Shown here: one piece after another, positions 7,326 to 14,770 of the stretch
Numbering within the stretch: position 1 is the stretch's first letter
How the letters are laid out: the number at the start of each line of letters is the position of its first letter
Source: Anaerolineae bacterium
GTDB lineage: Bacteria > Chloroflexota > Anaerolineae > Aggregatilineales > Phototrophicaceae
Length of the DNA: 15,163 nt
Reading direction: 5' to 3'
NCBI GenBank assembly: GCA_025454675.1
Contig: JALONZ010000007.1
Coordinates: forward strand, 1-15,163
The notes under the pieces: generated by a model
What the model was told of the DNA's origin: nothing
Database searches by the model: none
The model's input: the letters and a program-made list of their open reading frames with translations, nothing else
Position numbers and translations under genes: made by a program

Positions 7326-7922
7326 ATGCTTCTTGCATTTTTCTTTCTTGTCATCGTGGTTTATGCCACATATCGGTTTTTCTTGACACCATCCACCACA
7401 CCGCAGGCGGTCAAACGACTCATCCCTGCGTTTATTGTGTTTGGGTTATTATTCGTCTTGGTCGCTATGTTTTCATTATCGGAATGGATGGTGGCGCTTT
7501 CCCCGCGCAATTTATCAGCCATCACCACCCGCGCCGAATTAGAAGGCATTGCCCCATCCACAGACAATGAAAAATCTGTCCGTGTTTTATTAATCGGTGT
7601 TCTGCCCCCCGATACACTTACCGATGATATTGAAGCCTTTTCACTGGCAGACGGCACGATTAACATCATGCAAAGCAAGCATTTTGTGATGATTGCCCCC
7701 GCGCCCGCGCCTTCGGCGGTCTTATTGGGGTATGTCACACCCGATGGGGTGGAAGCATCGGTGATTTATGTCGGCAGTCAAGAAGCCTATTTTGCCTTCT
7801 TAGACCGTTTTGCCATCATCCCCATCTTAACCACCGTATTATCCATCATAGGGGCGCTCATCACATGGATAGCACCCCTCTTATATGCCAGAAAACTAAA
7901 CCAAAGCCCAATCAAAAAATGA
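7326..7922 (+). CDS. Three-helix membrane protein of unknown function
   Basis: This 198-aa protein has hydrophobic segments at about 2-20, 33-52 and 163-187, with a polar domain of about 110 residues between the second and third. RKLNQSPIKK at the C-terminus is basic and so probably cytoplasmic. With three helices this would place the N-terminus outside and the central domain outside too; R17 and K30/R31 between helices 1 and 2 fit the cytoplasmic loop. GGAG at 7314-7317, 8 bases before the ATG, supports the start. The central domain contains VRVLLIGVLPPD and VLLGYVTPDGVEASVIYVG, probably beta-rich, with no motif I recognise. It is transcribed away from the Ser/Thr kinase gene; a functional link to that kinase is only a guess. 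Confidence 0.85.
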   Translation: MLLAFFFLVIVVYATYRFFLTPSTTPQAVKRLIPAFIVFGLLFVLVAMFSLSEWMVALSPRNLSAITTRAELEGIAPSTDNEKSVRVLLIGVLPPDTLTDDIEAFSLADGTINIMQSKHFVMIAPAPAPSAVLLGYVTPDGVEASVIYVGSQEAYFAFLDRFAIIPILTTVLSIIGALITWIAPLLYARKLNQSPIKK

Positions 7923-7940
7923 GGTTTTTAGGGCATGTAA

Positions 7941-7977
7941 TGGCTGTACTAGAGCCTCAAGGCTCGTATGTCAGCCA
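7941..7977. terminator. Nested stem-loop between convergent genes
   Basis: The inner hairpin is GAGCC-TCAA-GGCTC (7952-7965). It is enclosed by TAC/GTA and then TGGCTG (7941-7946) paired with CAGCCA (7972-7977), with small bulges between. It lies between the stop at 7922 (+) and the stop at 7988 (-), so it could serve both transcripts. No T-run follows on either strand, so termination activity is inferred from position and structure only. Confidence 0.5.
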
Positions 7978-7987
7978 CAGTTTGCGC

Positions 7988-9370
7988 CTAACGTTTGCCA
8001 TACCCAAAACGCGGGTCTGCCATCCGCACCACTTTGGGGACGAATTCCGCGACAGGCTTTACACAATCGGCTTGATGTTTCATCACATCCGCGATTTTTT
8101 TATACGCGAGCGGATGTTCATCCGCGCCACCACCGATGAGTGTTACACCATAATTGGCGAGGACATATTGCGCGGTATCCCCCTTAAATTGTTGCAAGGC
8201 TTGCCCGCGTGAATACACCCGACCCGCCCCATGCGAGGCGCTCCCATACGATTCGGGATTGCCCAAACCCAACACGACTTGGGTACGGTCGCCCATCGTG
8301 GCGGGGATAATGGCTAATTCGCCTGCGGGGGTGGGTGTTGCGCCTTTACGATGCACCCAGCCATCCGATGTTAACCATGCAAAATTATGACGTGAATAAA
8401 CCTGAGTTTGTTCCTCAAGTTTACGATACCCACGGTCATACATGGCATACATCAAGTTTTTATGCACTTGGCGATGACTTTGTTCGGCAAACATCCCCGC
8501 CCAATTCATCAGCGCCACATAATCTGCCCCTTCGGGTGTGTTCACGTTAATCGGCGCGTCATATGTCCCTTTGGGGCAGTCCCATTGTTCCAACGCATAT
8601 TTTTCATACTCTTTGGCAATCACTGCCCCCACATACCGCGACCCAAAATGACTTAAAATTGCCAATTGGCGCGTTTTGCCATTATCCACATAACCAAATT
8701 CCACAAAATGATTACCATCGCCTGATGTGGCGAAATCGGTCGGGGCAGACCCCAACGCCGATTTGAGTACCATTTTCCCGATTGGGCTTTGCATCTGTGG
8801 CACAACATCTAACAAGCCGGATTGATTGAATTGTCCCTGATGCGGATTCATCGCCCGACCAAAATAGGTATATTGGCGCAATAAATAGGCGAATTGGTCA
8901 ATCATCGCCTTATCCCAGTGTTCATCAACCGATTCATTGGTGAATGTGGTCAATAGCAGGGAACACGAAATATCCGCACCTACAAATGACGGGTAAATCC
9001 AATCGGGATGTGTCACGACAACCCCACCCACAGGCATGGCATTCGGCGCAACGCGATGGGCATCGGGCATCAATGCGCCACCCATCACAAATGGATTCGA
9101 CATCACAAAATTCATGTCCTCAACCGCGTTATTGGCGATGATTTTTTCGCCTTTGATGACATATGGCGCGGGTTTGGGTTGCATCGTCAATGGGGATTTA
9201 CGCGCTTTCACCTGTTGGTCAATCAGGTCATCCACCAATGCCCAAACATCACCCTCATCCGCATGTCCCTGATTCACCGCGTTGATGAGATTGAATACCT
9301 CACCCATTTTTTTAACACCAGCACCTTTCATGCGCCGATGAATTTCTTCCTTCTGCTCTTTTGTAATCAT
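7988..9370 (-). CDS. rtcB: RtcB-family RNA-splicing ligase
   Basis: RtcB joins RNA 2',3'-cyclic phosphate or 3'-phosphate ends to 5'-OH ends using GTP and Mn2+, in RNA repair or tRNA splicing. The 460-aa protein keeps the family's catalytic set: PDAH 102-105, D133-x-x-C136 (read as DISCS where many members have DIGCG), GDGNHFVEFG with N220, H221 and E224, SHFGSR with H241, SRHN with H328, VHRKGAT, and SASHGAGR with H380, the expected guanylylated His. The PDAHRV...MPVGGVV wording suggests an RtcB-like subgroup distinct from the E. coli type. I chose ATG 9370 because AAGGG lies 7 bases upstream and a consensus promoter at 9402-9431 overlaps the longer alternatives (TTG 9424, ATG 9403). No rtcA, rtcR or archease gene is in the window. 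It is divergent from a Nudix gene. Confidence 0.95.
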   Translation of the reverse strand: MITKEQKEEIHRRMKGAGVKKMGEVFNLINAVNQGHADEGDVWALVDDLIDQQVKARKSPLTMQPKPAPYVIKGEKIIANNAVEDMNFVMSNPFVMGGALMPDAHRVAPNAMPVGGVVVTHPDWIYPSFVGADISCSLLLTTFTNESVDEHWDKAMIDQFAYLLRQYTYFGRAMNPHQGQFNQSGLLDVVPQMQSPIGKMVLKSALGSAPTDFATSGDGNHFVEFGYVDNGKTRQLAILSHFGSRYVGAVIAKEYEKYALEQWDCPKGTYDAPINVNTPEGADYVALMNWAGMFAEQSHRQVHKNLMYAMYDRGYRKLEEQTQVYSRHNFAWLTSDGWVHRKGATPTPAGELAIIPATMGDRTQVVLGLGNPESYGSASHGAGRVYSRGQALQQFKGDTAQYVLANYGVTLIGGGADEHPLAYKKIADVMKHQADCVKPVAEFVPKVVRMADPRFGYGKR

Positions 9371-9377
9371 ATGTGAA

Positions 9378-9382
9378 CCCTT
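9378..9382 (-). promoter_or_regulatory. Ribosome binding site fixing the rtcB start
   Basis: On the - strand AAGGG lies 7 bases before ATG 9370. The upstream in-frame ATG 9403 has only an AT-rich stretch before it and overlaps the -10 box. Confidence 0.75.
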
Positions 9383-9401
9383 CTGAACCGCTAATTTACT
9401 C

Positions 9402-9431
9402 ATTATAAAGAAAATTAGTGACAAATGTCAA
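9402..9431 (-). promoter_or_regulatory. Consensus sigma-70-type promoter of rtcB
   Basis: The - strand carries TTGACA (9431-9426), an 18-bp spacer and TATAAT (9407-9402), both hexamers matching the consensus exactly. The transcript should begin near 9395, leaving about 25 nt before ATG 9370. A promoter this good suggests steady, strong expression unless a repressor or other factor intervenes; no sigma-54-type element of the E. coli RtcR kind is seen. Confidence 0.8.
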
Positions 9432-9530
9432 TTTCTTTGTGCGCTAAATAGATTTATAATCAATCTGTTTGATTCTTAACAGAATCTTGAAAAAGTAAAC
9501 AATTCTTTATCAAAATATTTTGAAATAACG

Positions 9531-9539
9531 TGTTACAAT
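9531..9539 (+). promoter_or_regulatory. Possible extended -10 promoter of the Nudix gene
   Basis: TGTTACAAT gives a 5-of-6 -10 box with the TGn extension; there is no clear -35. It would start a leader of about 74 nt before ATG 9620. A second TATAAT at 9455-9460 lies farther upstream without a partner -35. The leader contains possible pairings AGGTC (9545-9549) with GACCT (9580-9584) and GTGC with GCAC. Confidence 0.35.
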
Positions 9540-9619
9540 ATGTAAGGTCATCAGGATAGGTGCATTTGTCAACTAGCACGACCTAAAAATACCAAAATAT
9601 CCAGAAAGTAGCAAAAATT

Positions 9620-10081
9620 ATGACTTTTTTCGCCAATCCAGAGAGTGTTATTAAACGTGTCCGCGCCATTTTGCTCACAGGTCAAAAATCGGTGATGTTT
9701 ATTAAGCGCGTCAAGCCCAATTCCCCGCCCTATTGGGTTGCACCAGGGGGTGGTGTTGAAGATGTAGACGCGACTTTATTGGATACCTTGCATCGTGAAC
9801 TGCATGAAGAATTGGGCGCACAAGTCGAGGTGCTTCAAACAGCATTTGTATTGGAACACAATATGGCGGGCAAACAACTAGAAGAACATTTCTTCATTTG
9901 TCGGCTATTGGATTATGACCTGACCTTGCGCGAGGGACCCGAATTCAAAGACCCCAAACGGGGAGAATACATCCCCGATGAAATTCCGTTGGTGGAGAGT
10001 GAATTGACCAATATTCACATCAAAACACCAGAATTGGCAGATTGGTTACTCGAAAATTTGCAAGTGTTGCGAGCAATATAA
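9620..10081 (+). CDS. Nudix hydrolase
   Basis: This 153-aa protein is of usual Nudix length. The Nudix box is PGGGVEDVDATLLDTLHREL then HEELGA (residues 42-66). The metal-binding E60, E63 and E64 are present. The segment before them is one residue longer than the common form, with D50 near the place of the first Glu, a variant seen in other Nudix proteins. Family members hydrolyse nucleoside diphosphates linked to another group with Mg2+; which substrate is used cannot be read here. SPPYWVAPGGG before the box and EHFFICRL after it are typical of the core fold. No good ribosome binding site precedes ATG 9620 (only AGAAAG, about 12 bases away), so translation may be weak. It converges on the signalling operon with an 8-bp gap and no evident terminator. 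Confidence 0.92.
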   Translation: MTFFANPESVIKRVRAILLTGQKSVMFIKRVKPNSPPYWVAPGGGVEDVDATLLDTLHRELHEELGAQVEVLQTAFVLEHNMAGKQLEEHFFICRLLDYDLTLREGPEFKDPKRGEYIPDEIPLVESELTNIHIKTPELADWLLENLQVLRAI

Positions 10082-10089
10082 ATAAGAAT

Positions 10090-10503
10090 TTACGTAATCC
10101 GCCAAATTTGTTCACCATTTAATAAACGTGCCAAAATTTCTGGAAAGGTGCGTTGGTCAATCGGTTTGGATAATGCCCCATCAAAGCCTTTTGTGCGGAG
10201 GAGCGTGACCTCCTCATTCATCACACTGGCGGTCAATGCCACGATGGGCAAGTTGGCATAATCGGGGTGTCCGCGCAAAATTTCGAGCATGGCAAATCCA
10301 TCTATTGGCTCCATGTGAATATCCAAAAAGATGATATGCGGTTTTTGGGGCAAGGCAACCAATTGATTCACAAAATCGGTGCTATCCTCAAAAATATAAA
10401 CATGCTCATATTTCATACGCCGTGTGAGGAGTAATTTCATCACCTCACGGCTCATCATATCATCTTCAACATACAAAATGACAGGGTTCAAGTCGTCAGT
10501 CAT
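10090..10503 (-). CDS. Single-domain response regulator (receiver only)
   Basis: This 137-aa CheY-like receiver has the complete active site: acidic E13/D14/D15, phospho-acceptor D61 in FLDIHM, T91 in ALTAS and K113 in LSKPID. Nothing follows the receiver except a short tail, so it has no output domain. It is the last gene of the four-gene signalling operon. It starts 11 bp after the stop of the dCACHE kinase, with a GAGGTG ribosome binding site overlapping that stop codon, so translation is probably coupled. Likely roles are phosphate shuttle or sink between the kinases of this operon, or a regulator acting by protein contact; which one cannot be read from sequence. Confidence 0.93.
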   Translation of the reverse strand: MTDDLNPVILYVEDDMMSREVMKLLLTRRMKYEHVYIFEDSTDFVNQLVALPQKPHIIFLDIHMEPIDGFAMLEILRGHPDYANLPIVALTASVMNEEVTLLRTKGFDGALSKPIDQRTFPEILARLLNGEQIWRIT

Positions 10504-10510
10504 CAGTCAT

Positions 10511-10516
10511 CACCTC
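10511..10516 (-). promoter_or_regulatory. Ribosome binding site overlapping the kinase stop
   Basis: GAGGTG on the - strand lies 7 bases before ATG 10503 and overlaps the TGA of the upstream kinase gene (10517-10515), a typical arrangement for translational coupling. Confidence 0.75.
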
Positions 10517-12389
10517 AATTCTTTGGCATGGTCAGCACAAGATGGTCTGGCTTAATGGGCAACTCCACAAAAAATGTAGACCCCACCCCAACGGTACTCT
10601 CTAAGGTCAATTTGCCCCCGTGTGCTTCTGCCAAGCGACTAGAGATGGGCAATCCTAGCCCCGTCCCACGCCCTTGTTTGATGCCGACACGGGTTTGACC
10701 AAACGTCTGAAAAATTTTCTCAAAATCTGCCGATGCAATCCCAACCCCAGTATCTTTAACATAAAATTGAATGTGGTCATTTTGGCGCTTTGCACCGATG
10801 GTAATTGTCCCTTTCTCTGTGAATTTACACGCATTCGATACCAAATTGAGCATAATTTGATGAATGCGTTGCCTATCCCCTGTGACGAGAGGCAAATCGG
10901 GTTCAACAGCTTGTTCAATCGTCACCGCAGGCGATTTTACCAAGCCTTTCGCCGTCTCAATCACCATTTTTAGTTCATTGTTGATGTTGATATTATCCTC
11001 AACGAATAGTTCCAACGCGCCCGCCTCAATTTTTGAAATATCTAAAATATCATTGATGAGTCCAAGCAGATGTTCCCCGCTTGTGACCACTTTATTGAGC
11101 GTCTCCTCTTGTTCATCATTGATGTCGCCCAACACCCCAGTCGAGACGAATTGTGTAAAATTGATAATGGCGTTGAGCGGGGTGCGAAGTTCATGCGACA
11201 TCGCCGCCAAAAATTGTGATTTGACGATATTGGCACGTTCTGCTTCGTCTTTGGCTTTTTCCAACTCGGCTGTACGTTCTTTGACGATGGATTCAAGCGC
11301 CTCATTGGTAATTTGCAATGTTTCGGCGGCACGTTTGCGCTCGGTGATTTCTGCCTCTAATTTTTGTTGTTCTGCGCGGGCTTTATTGGCTTGAAATGCA
11401 AACCGATTTAGCCCAAATTGTGCCGCTAGTGTAAATAACCATACCCCAATCAAAACAGTGATGAGGGTGGTGTTCAAATCACGAATGGCGCTAAATAACC
11501 GATTTTCATCGGTGGTTAGATGCACCGTCCAATCAGTGAACGAAACAGGTGCAGTTGCAGAAATGGTGGCGGGTGCATTGGTCGTTTGCAGATAATCGTT
11601 CAAGTCGGCTTCGGTCAGGTCGAGGATGCTGGTGGGAGATTTTCCGTTTTGGCGGGCAAATTCTAAAATGGCATCTTCGGATGGATGCACAAAAATCGCG
11701 CCATCGGCAGTTGTCACATACACCACTTCGTTGGGGTCGGTATTGGCTTCAACAATCAACTGGCGGAGCAAGGGCAACACCATATCTACCGTAACAACAC
11801 CGCTAAAATTGCCATTTTCATCATAAAAGGCTCTGGATGCGCTCATATACACCAAGCCCGTGTCGTAATATGGCGGTGTAAAGACCACCTGCCCCGCCCC
11901 TTGTTCGCCCGCCACATACCACGCCTGTGTATGAAAATCATATTCAGGGGTCATCCATTCGTAGGTCAAAACGGCTTGCGGGTCATCTTGATGAACATAG
12001 GGTCCGTAGTAAACAGTTTGATTATCAAATAAATTCGGCTCGTACCATGCGCCAATACCATAAATAATTTCGGCTGGGGCAGACGATAAAATTTGCATCA
12101 ATGCCGTTTCGACCTGCTCACGATTATCTCGAATCGGCGCGACCAATTGCGCGGTGGTATTCGCCAATTGCTGGGCATTTATCAGGTAACTGCCCAAACG
12201 GTCAGCAATGGTTTGGGCGCGTGATTGTTGGTCTTGTTGGGCGGCGGTGCGTAAGGTTTCTGTGCGTAAATTGCTGAATAAAAAAATGCCCCCAGTGATG
12301 AGCAATGCCACAACCACAAGGATAACCAAAATGGCGGTGATAAATGAAAGCTGAGTCGGTTGTTTGGGTGGTGATGACACATTTTGCAT
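10515..12389 (-). CDS. Membrane sensor histidine kinase with dCACHE-type sensor
   Basis: The 624-aa kinase has a membrane helix at about 17-39, an extracytoplasmic domain 40-305, and a second helix at about 307-326. A coiled coil (334-390) replaces any HAMP domain. HisKA follows with H399 in SHELRTPLN, then HATPase_c with N515/N519, DTGVGI 546-551 and GRGTGLGL 573-580; all look functional. The sensor reads as dCACHE: Y150, then Q155, W157 and Y158 in YDFHTQAWY, PYYD with Y174 and D176, and D202 in TVDM. These match the amino-acid/amine-binding motif of dCACHE_1 domains, except that Q155 stands where the carboxylate-binding Arg is expected. The ligand may thus be an amine or another amino-group compound (inference). 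It starts 2 bp after the PAS kinase stop, with GAGGA 9 bases before the ATG inside that gene's end. A receiver gene follows. Confidence 0.93.
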   Translation of the reverse strand: MQNVSSPPKQPTQLSFITAILVILVVVALLITGGIFLFSNLRTETLRTAAQQDQQSRAQTIADRLGSYLINAQQLANTTAQLVAPIRDNREQVETALMQILSSAPAEIIYGIGAWYEPNLFDNQTVYYGPYVHQDDPQAVLTYEWMTPEYDFHTQAWYVAGEQGAGQVVFTPPYYDTGLVYMSASRAFYDENGNFSGVVTVDMVLPLLRQLIVEANTDPNEVVYVTTADGAIFVHPSEDAILEFARQNGKSPTSILDLTEADLNDYLQTTNAPATISATAPVSFTDWTVHLTTDENRLFSAIRDLNTTLITVLIGVWLFTLAAQFGLNRFAFQANKARAEQQKLEAEITERKRAAETLQITNEALESIVKERTAELEKAKDEAERANIVKSQFLAAMSHELRTPLNAIINFTQFVSTGVLGDINDEQEETLNKVVTSGEHLLGLINDILDISKIEAGALELFVEDNININNELKMVIETAKGLVKSPAVTIEQAVEPDLPLVTGDRQRIHQIMLNLVSNACKFTEKGTITIGAKRQNDHIQFYVKDTGVGIASADFEKIFQTFGQTRVGIKQGRGTGLGLPISSRLAEAHGGKLTLESTVGVGSTFFVELPIKPDHLVLTMPKN

Positions 12390-12391
12390 AA

Positions 12392-13582
12392 TTATTGTTC
12401 CTCACTCGGCTGATAAATGGGCAAGTGGATGATGAATGTCGTACCATGATGCAACTGTGATAGAACGTCAATCCGCCCATGATGATGTTCTATCACTTTG
12501 CGGACAATAGATAAGCCCAGCCCAACCCCACCGATAGAACGTGCTTGGTCGGCGCGGAAAAAACGGTCAAAAATATGGGGTAAATCATCGGGTGCAATGC
12601 CATAACCGGTGTCTTGAACGGTAATAATGACTTCGTGTTCGGTACTTTGGGTTTGAATCTCAATCTCACCTTCATGCGAGGTATATTGCACAGCATTCAA
12701 GATTAATTCGCGCATAGCCCGATGAATTTCATGAATATCGCCTTCAATCGGAGGTAAGCCATCTTTTAAGGTGGTCTTAATCAATTGTTTTTTCTCATGA
12801 GAAAGCGCGTCTACACTGTGAATGGCTTCGATGATGACCAAATTCAAATCAAAGGTCTTAAAGGTATCCATCAGCCCACTATCAAGGCGCGACATGGTGA
12901 GCAACGCATCCACCAGTTTATCCAGATGACGCACTTGGTCACGCAAAATATTCAGTTGTTGTTGCCGTTTGATGGGGTCATCCACCCGTCCTAATAAATA
13001 GATACTCGTGTTGATGGTCGAAAGGGGTGTACGAAAATCATGCCCCACATCACGCACAAAATCGGTTAACACCTTTACCCGTTCTTTTTCGGCATCAAGT
13101 GCCAACCGTTGTTCATGGGCATGAATACGTTCCGTCACATCCACAACCGCCCCTAATAATGAGGGTTGTTGATGATAGGAGATACTGACCAGCATCACAT
13201 CGAGTACAGATAATTGATGGTTAACATCATAGGCTTTTATATCCAGCCGTATCTGAAAAGTTTCGCGCCGATTGGCTTGGCGAAACACATCTTTTAGGGT
13301 GTCTATCGAATCGGGATGAATAACATGCCAAAACCCCGCCAAAATCACCTGTTTCAAATCGTGTCCACACAGGTGATGACCCGCCGAATTGAGATAAACC
13401 ACTTGCTTGTCTTGATAAATAAAAACGGTCACGGGCAGGCTATCTAATAACTGCCGAAAACGCGATTCATCTGTCGCATATGTCGCATCGCGTGACGCAC
13501 CAACGGACTCCAATTGAGCGAGTCGTGCTTTGAGTTGCTCAATTTCGTGTAATAAATCTGCTCTGGTGCGTTTATCGCTCAT
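12392..13582 (-). CDS. Cytosolic PAS-domain histidine kinase
   Basis: Counted from ATG 13582 the protein has 396 aa. A short coiled coil (about 4-27) precedes a PAS domain with PAC-like end (about 40-152: FRQLLDSLPVTVFIYQDKQV, GFWHVIHPDS, DVTER). HisKA has H181 in GHDFRTPLS. HATPase_c has N296 in ILNAVQYT, DTGYGI 324-329 and GGVGLGLS 351-358. No membrane helix is present, so it senses a cytosolic cue or acts through partners. A GTG two codons upstream (13588) is the alternative start; ATG is preferred because GGTGA (13597-13593) is 10 bases away, against only 4 for GTG. It follows the receiver-kinase fusion by 17 bp and precedes the dCACHE kinase by 2 bp. The ligand of the PAS domain is not evident. 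Confidence 0.93.
   Translation of the reverse strand: MSDKRTRADLLHEIEQLKARLAQLESVGASRDATYATDESRFRQLLDSLPVTVFIYQDKQVVYLNSAGHHLCGHDLKQVILAGFWHVIHPDSIDTLKDVFRQANRRETFQIRLDIKAYDVNHQLSVLDVMLVSISYHQQPSLLGAVVDVTERIHAHEQRLALDAEKERVKVLTDFVRDVGHDFRTPLSTINTSIYLLGRVDDPIKRQQQLNILRDQVRHLDKLVDALLTMSRLDSGLMDTFKTFDLNLVIIEAIHSVDALSHEKKQLIKTTLKDGLPPIEGDIHEIHRAMRELILNAVQYTSHEGEIEIQTQSTEHEVIITVQDTGYGIAPDDLPHIFDRFFRADQARSIGGVGLGLSIVRKVIEHHHGRIDVLSQLHHGTTFIIHLPIYQPSEEQ
12399..12403 (-). promoter_or_regulatory. Ribosome binding site within the preceding kinase gene
   Basis: GAGGA on the - strand, 9 bases before ATG 12389, lies in the last codons of the PAS kinase gene (stop 12394-12392). It shows that the two kinases are translated from one message. 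Confidence 0.7.
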
Positions 13583-13599
13583 CGTCACAATTTCACCGT

Positions 13600-14703
13600 T
13601 TATGATGCCATGATGGGTAACGAAAAAATAAATTTACTCCCCACACCCAACTCACTTTCGACCCAAATTTTACCATTATGCTGTTCGATAATGGCTTTCA
13701 CAATCGAAAGCCCCAAGCCAGTCCCCTCAACTGAACGATGTTTGGTGGTATTCACACGAAAAAATTTATCAAATAACTGCGGAATCGCTTCGGGCGGGAT
13801 GCCTAACCCGTTATCTTGTACACACACTTGCACATCAGTCGCATTTTTTTGAATTGTCACAAAGACATGACCATTTTCGGGGGTATATTTAATGGCATTC
13901 GAGACTAAATTGCTCAAAACTTGCCCCAACCGCATCGTATCTCCCATCACATTGACCGCATCAAGTGGTGCTTGAAAGGTGAAGGTTTGGTGCTTTGCTT
14001 GGGCGTTCAATTCAAATTCGGGCATCATATCGGCGCATAATTGCGTCAATGATAGGGGCATCATTTGCAACTGAGCGCCATCTTCAATTTGGCTCAATTC
14101 CAGCAAATTGGTCACGAGGGTATACATGCGCTCGGCGCTATTAAAAATAGCTCTGGACATCATCGTCAGGTCTTCGGGCTTGGTGACATATCCGCCTTCC
14201 ATCAATAATGACGAATAACCCATAATCACATGGAGGGGATTTTTTAGGTCATGCGATACGGTACGGAGCAATTGGTCTTTCAGTTCGCTCAGTTCGATGA
14301 TGGATTTACGTTGAATGGCGAGTGTGACTTGCGTTTCCACCCGCGCCAACACTTCTTCAATTTTGAACGGTTTGGTGATGTAATCTACCCCACCCACATG
14401 AAACGCCCGCAACTTATCTTCGGTGGCATCATGGGCGCTGATAAACATCACGGGGATGTGGCGGGTGCGCTCATCTGCTTTTAGCCGTTCACAGACTTCA
14501 AACCCATCCATCCCAGGCATACTAATATCCAATAAAATGAGGTCGGGCAACCGTTCTGCAACGGCGGCGAGGGCTTCTTCGCCATTAGCAACCAGTTTGT
14601 TTTGATATTTGCGTCGCGCCAAAATCCGCGCCATCACTTCGCGGTTGGTTTGGGTATCATCTACGACCAAGATGTAAATATCCGTGTTCTGTACTTTAAC
14701 CAT
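13600..14703 (-). CDS. Receiver-histidine kinase fusion (N-terminal receiver)
   Basis: Counted from ATG 14703 this is 367 aa. A receiver domain (about 8-125) holds D15/D16 in VVDD, phospho-acceptor D59 in LLDISMPG, S89 in ISAHD, and K111 in TKPF. A short linker helix leads to HisKA with H151 in SHDLKNPLH, then HATPase_c with N269, DNGLGI 297-302 and GTGLGLS 327-333. All catalytic residues are present and there is no membrane segment. A receiver placed before the kinase core can gate kinase activity according to its phosphorylation by another kinase, so this protein may take signal from the two kinases encoded after it (inference). ATG 14703 is preferred to ATG 14733 because GAGGGA lies 9 bases before it. 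It heads the four-gene operon. A -10-like CATAAT lies at 14767-14762 without a -35. Confidence 0.93.
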   Translation of the reverse strand: MVKVQNTDIYILVVDDTQTNREVMARILARRKYQNKLVANGEEALAAVAERLPDLILLDISMPGMDGFEVCERLKADERTRHIPVMFISAHDATEDKLRAFHVGGVDYITKPFKIEEVLARVETQVTLAIQRKSIIELSELKDQLLRTVSHDLKNPLHVIMGYSSLLMEGGYVTKPEDLTMMSRAIFNSAERMYTLVTNLLELSQIEDGAQLQMMPLSLTQLCADMMPEFELNAQAKHQTFTFQAPLDAVNVMGDTMRLGQVLSNLVSNAIKYTPENGHVFVTIQKNATDVQVCVQDNGLGIPPEAIPQLFDKFFRVNTTKHRSVEGTGLGLSIVKAIIEQHNGKIWVESELGVGSKFIFSLPIMAS

Positions 14704-14712
14704 CTCGCATTG

Positions 14713-14718
14713 TCCCTC
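14713..14718 (-). promoter_or_regulatory. Ribosome binding site deciding start 14703
   Basis: GAGGGA on the - strand, 9 bases before ATG 14703; the upstream alternative ATG 14733 has only a weak GATGG before it. Confidence 0.7.
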
Positions 14719-14770
14719 AGTTAGCGCCTGCATACACCATCATTGTGACACATTTTTGGTAATTATGCAC

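Noticed and set aside
7906..7933. Intrinsic terminator from the A-run and T-run at the end of the membrane protein gene
   Set aside because: The possible A-T stem is weak and includes the coding end; the GC-rich nested stem-loop at 7941-7977 is a better candidate.
7865..8212. 115-codon + strand frame spanning the end of the membrane protein gene and rtcB
   Set aside because: It overlaps two better-supported genes, crosses the predicted terminator hairpin and has no ribosome binding site or recognisable motif.
9545..9585. Known riboswitch in the Nudix leader
   Set aside because: I compared it by memory with the crcB/fluoride and c-di-GMP aptamer consensus sequences and saw no match; only generic pairing is present.
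14734..14770. Promoter of the signalling operon
   Set aside because: Only a CATAAT -10-like box at 14767-14762 is seen, without an acceptable -35, so it is mentioned under the gene but not listed as a feature.
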